A stretch of 64,000 bases of DNA. It comes from Acidobacteriota bacterium (GTDB lineage: Bacteria; Acidobacteriota; Blastocatellia; Pyrinomonadales; Pyrinomonadaceae). The stretch is from positions 4,426,880-4,490,879 of the forward strand of contig CP065003.1 of the NCBI GenBank assembly GCA_016700175.1, in the 5' to 3' direction. Position numbers and translations under genes: made by a program. Positions 36,551 to 43,282 of the stretch are shown piece after piece. Numbering within the stretch: the stretch's first letter is position 1; every line of letters starts with the position of its first letter. The notes beneath the pieces were generated by a model, which saw nothing but the letters and a program-made list of their open reading frames with translations, did not search any database and was not told the origin of the DNA.

Positions 36551-36724
36551 CGTCCCTCCGGAATGATCCAAGAATTTGAATTGCGATATCAAGAGGTGCA
36601 AGCACGGTACCATTCGCGGAATCCTGCAATTACGGGATTTTCCGTTTACGGCGGGGTCAGGAAAGGATCGGAGGACGTACACGCGTGTATGGAAGCCACA
36701 CACGGAAACGGAGGTGTTCGCGTT

Positions 36725-37678
36725 CTAGATACGGAGCTGAAACAAGAGGACGGTCGCGTCTTCGGAAACGAGATCAAGCGGCGTCTCTTGCGGGATGAAA
36801 AGGGAACTTCCTTCGGCGAGCATTTCGGGTTCCGGTCCCGCGCCGGACACTTCAACGCCGCCATCCAAGATGTAGGCGAAAGAAGAATTCGAACCGCCGG
36901 ACTCGATCACCAAGGGTTCGGATCCGCGGAGACGTACAAGTTCGCCGATTACGGCGCCGGAAGAGGGATATTCAAGGCCCAGATCGATACGCTCTCTTTC
37001 GCTATCATTCGATACGTGCCGGTGGAACATATGGCCGCCGAACCTCTTCTCCGGATCCGCCGGCCCGTTCGGGAGTTCCAGGTCGTGATCGGCATAGGTC
37101 GCGTGTTCGGCGGGGGACGAAAGCTCGAGGACCTCGAAACCGTCCGAGCATTCGAGCACGCGATGGCGGATCCCGGGCGGCTGAAGAACGCAGTCGCCCG
37201 CCGCAAATTCGAAGGGCTTGCCCTGCGATTCATAGACGAGCTTGCACGAACCGCTCAGGCAGTAGATAACCTGGAAATCGACGTTGTGGAAATGTACGTA
37301 ATCCGGGACCGGGCCGCCTTCCGGGATCCTTATGTGCGATGCGATGAGACTGCCGCCAGCGCGGTCCGGAAGAAGGTCCCGGTACTGCATCCCCGCGCGG
37401 CCTTCGTGCCATTCCGAATTCCCGGGCCGGCTGATCGCCGCTTCGTTCGATGAGGTCTCGTCGTCGCGAATCCCTGCGCGCTCGGCGGCCTTCTTAAGCT
37501 TCACGTACGAGCCTTCGCGTTCGACGATCGCCTCTCTTGGTCCGTCCGCGGGAAAGATCGAGAACAAACGGTAACCTTGCTTCTCGATAAAGCCTTCGAG
37601 CGCGAAGTCTAGATCGTCACAGTCGATAGTGAATCTTGTTTCTGGATCGGGAGGGAATCGGTCGTCGTGTTTTGACAT
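36725..37678 (-). CDS. Bicupin domain protein of unknown function
   Basis: A 317-residue cytosolic protein from the ATG at 37678. The central cupin (about 120-200) has YVHFHNVDFQVIYCLSG with the two His metal ligands, Gln instead of the usual Glu, and GDCVLQPPGIRHRV with the third His. The C-terminal half (SFAYILDGGVEV, GSSLFIPQETPLDL) folds like a second cupin without metal ligands. Between them is a His-rich linker (EHATYADHD, GGHMFHRH). It might be a dioxygenase or isomerase, but the family cannot be narrowed. An in-frame start at 37735 would place the first codons inside the RNA terminator at 37707-37743, so it is rejected. It lies directly downstream of the structured RNA. Confidence 0.72.
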   Translation of the reverse strand: MSKHDDRFPPDPETRFTIDCDDLDFALEGFIEKQGYRLFSIFPADGPREAIVEREGSYVKLKKAAERAGIRDDETSSNEAAISRPGNSEWHEGRAGMQYRDLLPDRAGGSLIASHIRIPEGGPVPDYVHFHNVDFQVIYCLSGSCKLVYESQGKPFEFAAGDCVLQPPGIRHRVLECSDGFEVLELSSPAEHATYADHDLELPNGPADPEKRFGGHMFHRHVSNDSERERIDLGLEYPSSGAVIGELVRLRGSEPLVIESGGSNSSFAYILDGGVEVSGAGPEPEMLAEGSSLFIPQETPLDLVSEDATVLLFQLRI

Positions 37679-37706
37679 ACTTCGTCTCACAGAAAATAGA
37701 GGCTCA

Positions 37707-37743
37707 AAAGCGAAAGAGCCGCTCTGACGAATCAAAGCGGCTC
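37707..37743 (-). terminator. Rho-independent terminator of the structured RNA
   Basis: Perfect 8-bp stem (gagccgct 37716-37723 and agcggctc 37736-37743 on the plus strand) followed on the minus strand by TTTCGCTTTT. It separates the RNA from the bicupin gene. Confidence 0.8.
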
Positions 37744-38206
37744 AATCTGTCTCCAAGAAGATAGCCGAAGCTCTCTTTTTGGAGTGCGGTTCCTGCATGT
37801 ACACGCGAAGAACCGCGACTTTTGTATCCCGAGCAAGTCCAGCGGTCGGCTCTTCCCCGGTCAGCACCCGTCTTGTTTTCACAATCACGTTGCGCTAAAA
37901 AGCGCGGTGCCGTTAGGTTTTTGTTGTGGTGGCTTTTCCTCCACCGCCGGTTACGATCCCGGCAACGAGGCCCAAACTTTCGCCTGGGCGACTCCGCACT
38001 CACCAGCTGTACCTTTCTGATGAGCGTCATCCGTTCTTATCCGGATGACCCCAAGATCCCGGAGGATCTCTTGGCTAAGCCTTTCGGCTTCGGTTCAGGG
38101 CGTTAATAACAGCTGCTTTCCGCTTTAGCTGTTCTCGAGCAATGCGTCACCGCCTTCGCTCGCCTCTCCCTGTACCGGTCAAAAGCCCGTAAGCTGTCTG
38201 ACTGTG
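37707..38206 (-). ncRNA. Candidate large structured noncoding RNA, about 500 nt, unassigned
   Basis: The minus strand has a near-consensus promoter (38213-38240), an intrinsic terminator (37707-37743) and no credible coding frame between them. About thirteen strong helices are visible in plus coordinates: 37751-37756/37779-37784 with a UUCG-capped inner stem, 37786-37792/37810-37816, 37862-37868/37906-37912, 37892-37896/37901-37905, 37928-37932/37941-37945, 37946-37950/37959-37963, 37970-37974/37985-37989, 38026-38033/38042-38049, 38054-38059/38064-38069, 38077-38081/38086-38090 with a GAAA tetraloop on the minus strand, 38108-38114/38127-38133, and a long-range 38096-38100/38168-38172. It lacks the tmRNA 3' T-arm/CCA and tag, the RNase P GAGGAAAGTCC block, and the SRP loop, so I cannot name it. 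Confidence 0.65.
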
Positions 38207-38212
38207 CTACGC

Positions 38213-38240
38213 ATTCTATCGCAGATCCGGAATGTGTCAA
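38213..38240 (-). promoter_or_regulatory. Strong sigma70-type promoter of the structured RNA
   Basis: On the minus strand TTGACA (38240-38235) and TAGAAT (38218-38213) are 16 bp apart. Predicted start of transcription is near 38206. The upstream flank is very AT-rich, like an UP element, and carries the TGTGGAAA cluster. Confidence 0.8.
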
Positions 38241-38282
38241 GTAGAAAATACTTTAAGTATTGGCCTTATTTTACAGGCTTTC

Positions 38283-38336
38283 TGTGGAAAAAACTGTGGA
38301 AAAAACGTGATATGTGTATTTCCACAAATGTGGAAA
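38283..38336. promoter_or_regulatory. Cluster of four TGTGGAAA motifs
   Basis: tgtggaaaa at 38283-38291 and 38295-38303, tttccaca (inverted) at 38319-38326 and tgtggaaa at 38329-38336, in AT-rich DNA about 45-95 bp upstream of the RNA promoter -35. Each differs by one base from the DnaA-box core TGTGGATAA. Between 38207 and 38525 no gene is seen. Confidence 0.5.
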
Positions 38337-38487
38337 TCGGCGGAAGTCCAAACCCTGCCTGATTTAAAAGTTGTTTGCTTTTGTACGCTCCATTACAGAG
38401 CCGGCACCGGACCTGTTGAAAACCGCCGAAAAAAAAATTTCAATTGGGGGTTGAAGGAGCCAGAAAGTTCCATTTCCTACGAATTCC

Positions 38488-38516
38488 TTGCCCGATTTCA
38501 GCCAATCGCGGATAAT
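38488..38516 (+). promoter_or_regulatory. Possible promoter of the GNAT/SET cluster
   Basis: TTGCCC (38488-38493), 17-bp spacer, GATAAT (38511-38516). The expected start of transcription (about 38523) is only 0-3 nt before the ATG at 38526, and no ribosome-binding site is visible, so the mRNA may be leaderless. Confidence 0.45.
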
Positions 38517-38525
38517 CCTTCGACT

Positions 38526-39029
38526 ATGAACATGCCCATCTCAACTGAGAGGCTTGAGATTCGGCAGCTCCGGCCCGGAGATCTGCCAAAGTTTATAGAG
38601 TGTATGACCGATCCGGGCTCGACGCGCTATTTGCAGTTCGAAGAGGAGCAGAAGACAAAAAAAGGAGCGGCCGGCCTGTCCGAGGCGGTCCTAGCGTCTT
38701 TCCGATCGGACGGCCCCGTCCATTCGTACGCGATCGTCGAGGAGGAATCTGGTGAGTTCGTAGGTTCCTGCGGATATGCTCCTTATTCCGGAGGGATCGT
38801 CGAGGTCTGTTGCACGGTAAACCGGGAACGCACGGGCCGGGGCTTCGCGACTGAAGCCGCGAGGGCTCTGGCGGAGATTCTCGGAGAGGAATTCGAGGTT
38901 CGGGCCTACTGGGATCCCGGGAACGTCGCGGCGCACAGGGTCGCGCTCCGTGCGGGATTTGAAGACAAGGGGATACCGGCGCACGAGGTGTTCGGTAACG
39001 AAGGGCGTTTGTTCGTTTTCAAGGGCTAA
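38526..39029 (+). CDS. GNAT family N-acetyltransferase
   Basis: A 167-residue GCN5-related acetyltransferase, RimJ/RimL-like. It opens with STERLEIRQLRPGDLPKFIE, contains the acetyl-CoA-binding stretch RTGRGFATEAARAL and the NVAAHRVALRAGFEDKG helix typical of the fold. The open frame extends upstream to 38232, but that section is AT-rich noncoding DNA; ATG at 38526 fits the domain start and a possible leaderless promoter. Its TAA stop overlaps the next ATG by one base. First gene of a four-gene coupled cluster. Acceptor unknown. Confidence 0.85.
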   Translation: MNMPISTERLEIRQLRPGDLPKFIECMTDPGSTRYLQFEEEQKTKKGAAGLSEAVLASFRSDGPVHSYAIVEEESGEFVGSCGYAPYSGGIVEVCCTVNRERTGRGFATEAARALAEILGEEFEVRAYWDPGNVAAHRVALRAGFEDKGIPAHEVFGNEGRLFVFKG

Positions 39030-39349
39030 TGCCGAAGAAGGTAAATAAAGGAAGGAAACCGACGAACAAGGAACTCCGCGAGGCGGAGCGAATCGAGCGT
39101 CTTCATCCGCATCTCCAAAAGGACCACCCGTCGGCGGTCAGGGCGGACCATTCGAAGCTCGATCACATAAACACGTACGGCGAGATCCCCGATTTCTACA
39201 TCGACCGCCCGTTCATATGCCGCAAATGCGGCAAGCGCGAGATCTGGAAGGCCCGCGACCAGAAGTGGTATTACGAAGAGGCGAAAGGACACATCGACGC
39301 CAAAGCGGTCGAGTGTCACGACTGCAGGAGAGCGAAAAAGGCGAAATGA
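39029..39349 (+). CDS. Zinc-ribbon protein
   Basis: A 106-residue basic cytosolic protein. The C-terminal half has a four-cysteine zinc ribbon, FICRKCGKREIW with the second pair in VECHDCRR, and a KWYYEEAKGHIDAKA spacer, as in the probable zinc-ribbon family (PF13451-like). The N terminus is rich in Lys/Arg/Glu (NKGRKPTNKELREAERIER), suggesting RNA or ribosome contact. It starts inside the TAATG overlap of the preceding gene and its stop overlaps the next ATG (ATGA). Confidence 0.78.
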   Translation: MPKKVNKGRKPTNKELREAERIERLHPHLQKDHPSAVRADHSKLDHINTYGEIPDFYIDRPFICRKCGKREIWKARDQKWYYEEAKGHIDAKAVECHDCRRAKKAK

Positions 39350-39936
39350 AAACGGCAGCGGCTACGTTTGAATGGGGAGACGAACTCCCGAGGCTCGAGG
39401 GCGAAAGGCTCGTGCTCAGGCAGATGCGCGAATCGGACGCGGAGGACGTGTTCGCTATCTTCGGAGACGACGAGGTGATCCGGTACTGGAGCTCGCCGGC
39501 TCACGGATCGATCGACGACGCCCGCGAGCTGATCTCGGATACCCGAAAACAGTTCGAAGCTCGGACGATGTTCGAGTGGGGCGCGGCATTGAAGGAAAAC
39601 GACCGCGTGATCGCGACGTTCTCTCTGCTGAATGTCGATATGCCTCATCGGCGCGCCGAGGTCGGCTACGCGCTTAACAGGGAGTACTGGGGCGGAGGCT
39701 ACGCGACCGAGGGCTTCGATCTTCTTGTCGCGTTTGCATTCGGGCCTTTGAACCTGCACAGACTAGAGGCGGACGTGCATCCGGAAAACGCGGGATCTTT
39801 CCGTTTGCTGGAAAAGAACGGCTTCAAACAAGAGGGATACCTCCGCGAACGCTGGCATCACCTGGGCAGAATCGAGGACGGCGTTTACCTTGGGCTCTTG
39901 AGGCCGGAATGGCTGGCGTTGAAGGGAATCGAATGA
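39346..39936 (+). CDS. RimJ/RimL-type GNAT N-acetyltransferase
   Basis: A 196-residue GNAT that resembles ribosomal-protein and amino-terminal acetyltransferases. Motifs: GERLVLRQMRESDAEDVFAI at the N terminus, RAEVGYALNREYWGGGYATE for acetyl-CoA binding, and HPENAGSFRLLEKNGFKQEG, followed by a YLRERWHHLGR segment typical of RimJ-type enzymes. ATG at 39346 overlaps the zinc-ribbon stop by 4 bp; the longer frame to 39217 is an overlap shadow. Its own stop overlaps the ATG of the SET gene. Confidence 0.9.
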   Translation: MKTAAATFEWGDELPRLEGERLVLRQMRESDAEDVFAIFGDDEVIRYWSSPAHGSIDDARELISDTRKQFEARTMFEWGAALKENDRVIATFSLLNVDMPHRRAEVGYALNREYWGGGYATEGFDLLVAFAFGPLNLHRLEADVHPENAGSFRLLEKNGFKQEGYLRERWHHLGRIEDGVYLGLLRPEWLALKGIE

Positions 39937-40436
39937 AACGGCTTTCGTACATCTCTCCAAAGGCGGAGGTCCTTGAAAGCGGCATCCACGGCAGGGGTCT
40001 GTTCGCGAAGGAAGCGTTCAGGAAAGGCGAGATCGTCTGCGTAAAGGGTGGTTACATCTTCGAACGGAGGACAAGGGACTCGATGCCCGGATGGTACCGC
40101 GACGCCGAGATCCAGATCGGGGAGGACCTGTTCATAGGCCCTTTGACGGAGGACGAGCGAGAGGGCTCGATGATCTTCAGCAACCACTCCTGCGATCCGA
40201 ACATAGGCGTCCGCGGCCAGATCGTCTTCGTCGCGATGCGCGACATCGAAGCGGGAGAAGAGCTCACCCACGACTGGGCGACGACCGACGACGACGTCTA
40301 CGAGATGGAATGCCGCTGCGGGAGTGAAAACTGCCGCGGAGTGATCACGGGGAAGGATTGGCAGAAGCCGGAAGTGATCGAACGATATGCCGGCTTCATC
40401 GCGGACCACATCGCGGAAAGGCTCGGGGAACTTTAG
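39933..40436 (+). CDS. SET domain protein-lysine methyltransferase
   Basis: A 167-residue bacterial SET protein predicted to methylate lysine side chains with S-adenosylmethionine. Domain order: GIHGRGLFAKEAFRKGEIV (SET-N), SNHSCDPNIGV (SAM-binding NHS motif), GEELTHDWA (catalytic Tyr region, with His-Asp replacing the usual Tyr-Asp), and a post-SET cysteine motif CRCGSENCRGVI that forms a zinc cluster with the NHSC cysteine. Starts at the ATGA overlap with the preceding acetyltransferase. Its linkage with two acetyltransferases suggests a protein-modification unit. Target unknown. Confidence 0.88.
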   Translation: MKRLSYISPKAEVLESGIHGRGLFAKEAFRKGEIVCVKGGYIFERRTRDSMPGWYRDAEIQIGEDLFIGPLTEDEREGSMIFSNHSCDPNIGVRGQIVFVAMRDIEAGEELTHDWATTDDDVYEMECRCGSENCRGVITGKDWQKPEVIERYAGFIADHIAERLGEL

Positions 40437-40480
40437 AGCTTCGTCGGAACAAACCCCACGTTGTTCGGCTCGAAGCCGCT

Positions 40481-41008
40481 ATGCACGAACAAAACACTCC
40501 AAGGCCAAAAATTCGAAAGCCGTTCGTCTTCCGATACAGCCGCTGGACCCCGCTTCTCTCGGCATTTCTCTTTGCTTCTTTGTTCACGACAGCGATCCGG
40601 CCGCCTTCAGTTCAAATGCACGAAGTGTTTCGCGTCAACGTCAACCCTGACGACGGCTGGGGATGGTACAGGTCGCGAAAACCCGGCGTCGCGAACTGCG
40701 GGCTTCTCCACATCACGATCCGAAAGTCTGGAACCATCTTTTTGAACAACGAGGTCGTAGGTTCCCTAAGTGATCTGGAAGTCCTTCGGGAACGGCTCCT
40801 AGAGATCATCGAGGAAAGACAGAATTCAATCGTGGTCCTGGCCCTTGATACCGACCGCGAAGAATATCTGGGTTACCGGACGGCTGTCGCCGAATACCAG
40901 ATCACGGCTTCTCCGAATACAAACTACGGCGACGTGATCAGGGTCGTTGACCTTTTAATGTCGCTCGGCGATTCGAGCGTCATTCTGAACGCGGAATATC
41001 TGGATTGA
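40481..41008 (+). CDS. ExbD/TolR-like single-pass membrane protein
   Basis: A 175-residue protein with one N-terminal membrane helix (about 20-40, TPLLSAFLFASLFTTAI) and a periplasmic domain with an ExbD/TolR-like pattern: LLHITIRKSGTIFLNN, a helix LEVLRERLLEIIEERQ, VVLALDTD, and NYGDVIRVVDLLMSLGDSSV. It lacks the Asp in the helix that couples to proton flow in ExbD/TolR and no exbB is adjacent, so an energising role is doubtful. The start at 40481 was chosen from the topology; the frame is open upstream. Lies 44 bp after the SET gene. Confidence 0.62.
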   Translation: MHEQNTPRPKIRKPFVFRYSRWTPLLSAFLFASLFTTAIRPPSVQMHEVFRVNVNPDDGWGWYRSRKPGVANCGLLHITIRKSGTIFLNNEVVGSLSDLEVLRERLLEIIEERQNSIVVLALDTDREEYLGYRTAVAEYQITASPNTNYGDVIRVVDLLMSLGDSSVILNAEYLD

Positions 41009-41077
41009 TAGGTGTGTTCCCCGCCTGATCACGAGATCCTTACCTAAATTCCCCCGAATGCCTTACACTGCTCCGCG

Positions 41078-41158
41078 ATGGAACTGACCGAAGGAACCAC
41101 GATCGAAAAATACGGGATCCGGAGCATTCTCAGAAATGCCTGGATGGTCGAAGTGTAG
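41078..41158 (+). pseudogene. Remnant of a Ser/Thr protein kinase N terminus
   Basis: A 26-codon frame reading MELTEGTTIEKYGIRSILRN then AWMVEV and TAG. It strongly recalls the start of PknB-type kinases common in Acidobacteriota (G-T-T-I-x-x-Y-x-I-R-S-x-L-G-x-x-G-M-G-E-V-Y): the glycine-rich loop positions are mutated and the codon expected for Tyr is a stop. No kinase sequence follows. Best seen as a decayed fragment; chance similarity cannot be excluded for so short a piece. Confidence 0.45.
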
Positions 41159-41286
41159 TTCGCTGCCCCTTCTCCAAGCTTGAACACGAATCAGATCCGT
41201 TCGAAGGAATCAATGATAATATGCCCGTGTTCACCGCTGTTTGGAGCCGCAGTGTCGTCGGCTGCTGAGCGCAATATGGAGGATAT

Positions 41287-42363
41287 ATGAAGACGATCCT
41301 GACGGCAGCATTTACTCTCGTGTTTTCGACGGTGTGCCTCGCACAGTCGGCTATGTCCGTCAAAGGTGGGCCCGCAAGGCTGATGAGCGCGCCGGACGCC
41401 GAATCGACCGTGATCGTTGAGATCCCCTCGGGGACTATCGTCGAACCGATCCGCAGCGAGGAGGGAAGCGACTGGCTGTACGTGTCCTTCAGGGAATTCC
41501 GAGGCTGGGTCTTGAAGAGCCGTCTTGCAGAAAGCGAAGGCGGTCCCTTGAAACCGCAGGCCGACACAAAGATCGCGGCTGAGAGAAGCGCCGTCGATGA
41601 ATACATCGCGGCGGTGATCTCAAAGTCGCCGAAGAGCGTTCGCGACCGGGGCCTCGGGGAACTTCGGGACCAAAGATCCGAAGCGAGAGGCGATCTTGAC
41701 GGTGACGGTGACGAAGATGTCGTCGCCGCGTATTCGCTCGGGATCGGAACCGAACCGCGCTCGACCCACCTCGCGGTGTTCGAGAATGTCGAAGGGATCC
41801 TCCGGCTGAAGCTCGACGAACGGCTTGCGGGCGGTACGGGTGTCCGCGTCGCGGATATTTTTGACGGACGTCTTCAGATCGAGATCGCGGGGGAAAAGAA
41901 GGAGGTCGAACTCGTGGCCGGACGATTGATCCCTGCGAAGCCGCGAGAAAGCGGCGATGGATCCGGAGAAGATGATGATGAACTGGAAACCGCAGATGAT
42001 GAAAGCGGTAACGCAACCTTGGCGGCACCTTCCGACGGTGCGCCGCCCCCACCGCCTCCCCCTCCTCCCGAGGTTCCGAAGAGGATCTCTAAAGGCGTCA
42101 TCAACGGATCTGCGATCGAGTTGCCTGCTCCGACATATCCCGAGGCAGCAAGGGCGGTCGGCGCTTCCGGTACCGTCAATGTCGCAGTTGTGATCGATCA
42201 TCAGGGAGTCGTCATCTCCGCTGCAGCCGTATCGGGGCATCCGCTTTTGAGATCGGCAGCCGTTTCTGCGGCGACGCTTGCGAGGTTCAGGCCGACTCTG
42301 CTTTCCGGTCAGCCGGTCGAGGTTTCGGGAGTGATCGTTTACAACTTCGTTCCTTCGCCTTGA
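41287..42363 (+). CDS. TonB family protein with N-terminal SH3-like domain
   Basis: A 358-residue exported protein. Signal peptide (MKTILTAAFTLVFSTVCLA), then a bacterial SH3-like domain (about 22-80, SDWLYVSFREFRGWVLKSRL), a central globular section with a short Asp-rich DLDGDGDED stretch, an acidic then Pro-rich linker (eight prolines in a row around 245-255) and a TonB C-terminal domain (about 270-358, PTYPEAARAVGASGTVNVAV). There is no membrane helix besides the signal, so it is not a classical TonB; such proteins may act as periplasmic or envelope adaptors. A weak GGAGG precedes the ATG. Confidence 0.85.
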   Translation: MKTILTAAFTLVFSTVCLAQSAMSVKGGPARLMSAPDAESTVIVEIPSGTIVEPIRSEEGSDWLYVSFREFRGWVLKSRLAESEGGPLKPQADTKIAAERSAVDEYIAAVISKSPKSVRDRGLGELRDQRSEARGDLDGDGDEDVVAAYSLGIGTEPRSTHLAVFENVEGILRLKLDERLAGGTGVRVADIFDGRLQIEIAGEKKEVELVAGRLIPAKPRESGDGSGEDDDELETADDESGNATLAAPSDGAPPPPPPPPPEVPKRISKGVINGSAIELPAPTYPEAARAVGASGTVNVAVVIDHQGVVISAAAVSGHPLLRSAAVSAATLARFRPTLLSGQPVEVSGVIVYNFVPSP

Positions 42364-42494
42364 CGAGAAACCCGGCGTGGCCGAGAAATCCGGCATTCGC
42401 GGTGTCCGCCCCGAAGCAATCAGGCCAGAGCCGGCGACGAGAGTGGGACATTCTTTGCGCTTAGGTTGAATTGCCCCCGCGTATCGACCTGCGA

Positions 42495-42590
42495 GATTGG
42501 TCTTCTTCGGCTCCGTAGCAGCCCGATGTCTGTAGAAAGACGAACGGGAATTTGAGCCGCGCTCCGTCAGGAGCGCAACCTTCTCGACAA
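42495..42590. repeat. Dispersed ATGTCTGTAG-type repeat
   Basis: cggctccgtagcagcccgat and atgtctgtaga (about 42508-42538), then a second ctccgtcaggagcg palindrome (42563-42576). Related sequences are at 50205-50390, 54771-54935 and 59525-59640. The gap 42364-42611 otherwise holds nothing recognisable. Confidence 0.6.
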
Positions 42591-42611
42591 GAGCACAGCA
42601 CAACCCGGGAG

Positions 42612-43241
42612 ATGCAGCTTCCGTTCACAGAAGACCAGTTCTTTAGCGTATTCAAGGCCTACAACGAATCGGTCTGGCCTGTCCAGATGGCGCTGCTCGG
42701 CCTGGCGGTGACGGCATTGTGCTGTGTCTTCCTCAAAGGGCGGAAGGCGGATGCCGCCATCGCCGCGATCCTTGCGTTCCTCTGGCTATGGCTCGGCGCG
42801 GTCTATCACCTCACGTTCTTTTACCCACTTAACACCGCCGCGATGGCGTTCGGCGCCCTTTCGATCACGGGCTCGATGATCTTCGTCTGGAGCGGCGTGT
42901 TGTACCCCGAACTCAGGTTCCGGCCGGTTCGGGGGATCCGTGCGTACGTCGGCCTGGCATTTATCCTCTTCTCGCTCGTGGTTTATCCGGCGGCCAGCAT
43001 TTACGCCGGCCACTCATTCCCCGAAATGCCGACCTTCGGCCTTCCTTGCCCGACGGCGATCTTTACCATCGGCGTCCTCTCCTTCCTCGAGCCGCCGTAT
43101 CCGAGGCTTCCGATCCTCGTGCCGGTGATCTGGAGCTTCGTCGGTCTTCAGGCCGCATTCTTTTTGGGTGTGCCGCAGGATACGGCGCTTCTCCCCGCGG
43201 GAGCCTGGGGGATCTGGCTCGCTGTCAGGAACAGCGAGTAA
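42612..43241 (+). CDS. DUF6064 family membrane protein
   Basis: A 209-residue polytopic membrane protein with about six or seven helices. The N terminus MQLPFTEDQFFSVFKAYNES with a following AWLWLGAVYH-type segment (LWLWLGAVYHLTFFYPLNTA) agrees with the DUF6064 family. Function unknown; the family is thought to be membrane-embedded and of unknown partner. ATG at 42612 is preceded by GGGAG right at the start codon; the upstream open frame lies in repeat DNA and is not used. Convergent with the AttH-like gene. Confidence 0.75.
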   Translation: MQLPFTEDQFFSVFKAYNESVWPVQMALLGLAVTALCCVFLKGRKADAAIAAILAFLWLWLGAVYHLTFFYPLNTAAMAFGALSITGSMIFVWSGVLYPELRFRPVRGIRAYVGLAFILFSLVVYPAASIYAGHSFPEMPTFGLPCPTAIFTIGVLSFLEPPYPRLPILVPVIWSFVGLQAAFFLGVPQDTALLPAGAWGIWLAVRNSE

Positions 43242-43282
43242 CCCGGGTCGGATTTGTCTTGCCAAAGGTACCTCCCGGCAAA

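Noticed and set aside
37672..37677. TTGACA on the plus strand as promoter for a plus-strand RNA
   Set aside because: No good -10 follows, and the motif is simply the start of the bicupin coding sequence read backwards.
37707..38206. tmRNA, RNase P RNA, SRP RNA, 6S RNA or a known riboswitch as identity of the structured RNA
   Set aside because: The tmRNA tag frame and 3' T-arm/CCA, the RNase P GAGGAAAGTCC block, the SRP GGAAGGGAGCAGCC-type loop, and the cobalamin and GEMM consensus elements are not present.
38221..38525. Replication origin at the AT-rich DnaA-like motif cluster
   Set aside because: Motifs all deviate from the DnaA consensus and none of the usual origin genes is in the window.
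38232..38525. Upstream extension of the first GNAT gene
   Set aside because: The added 98 codons come from AT-rich noncoding DNA, have no family similarity and would cross the RNA promoter region.
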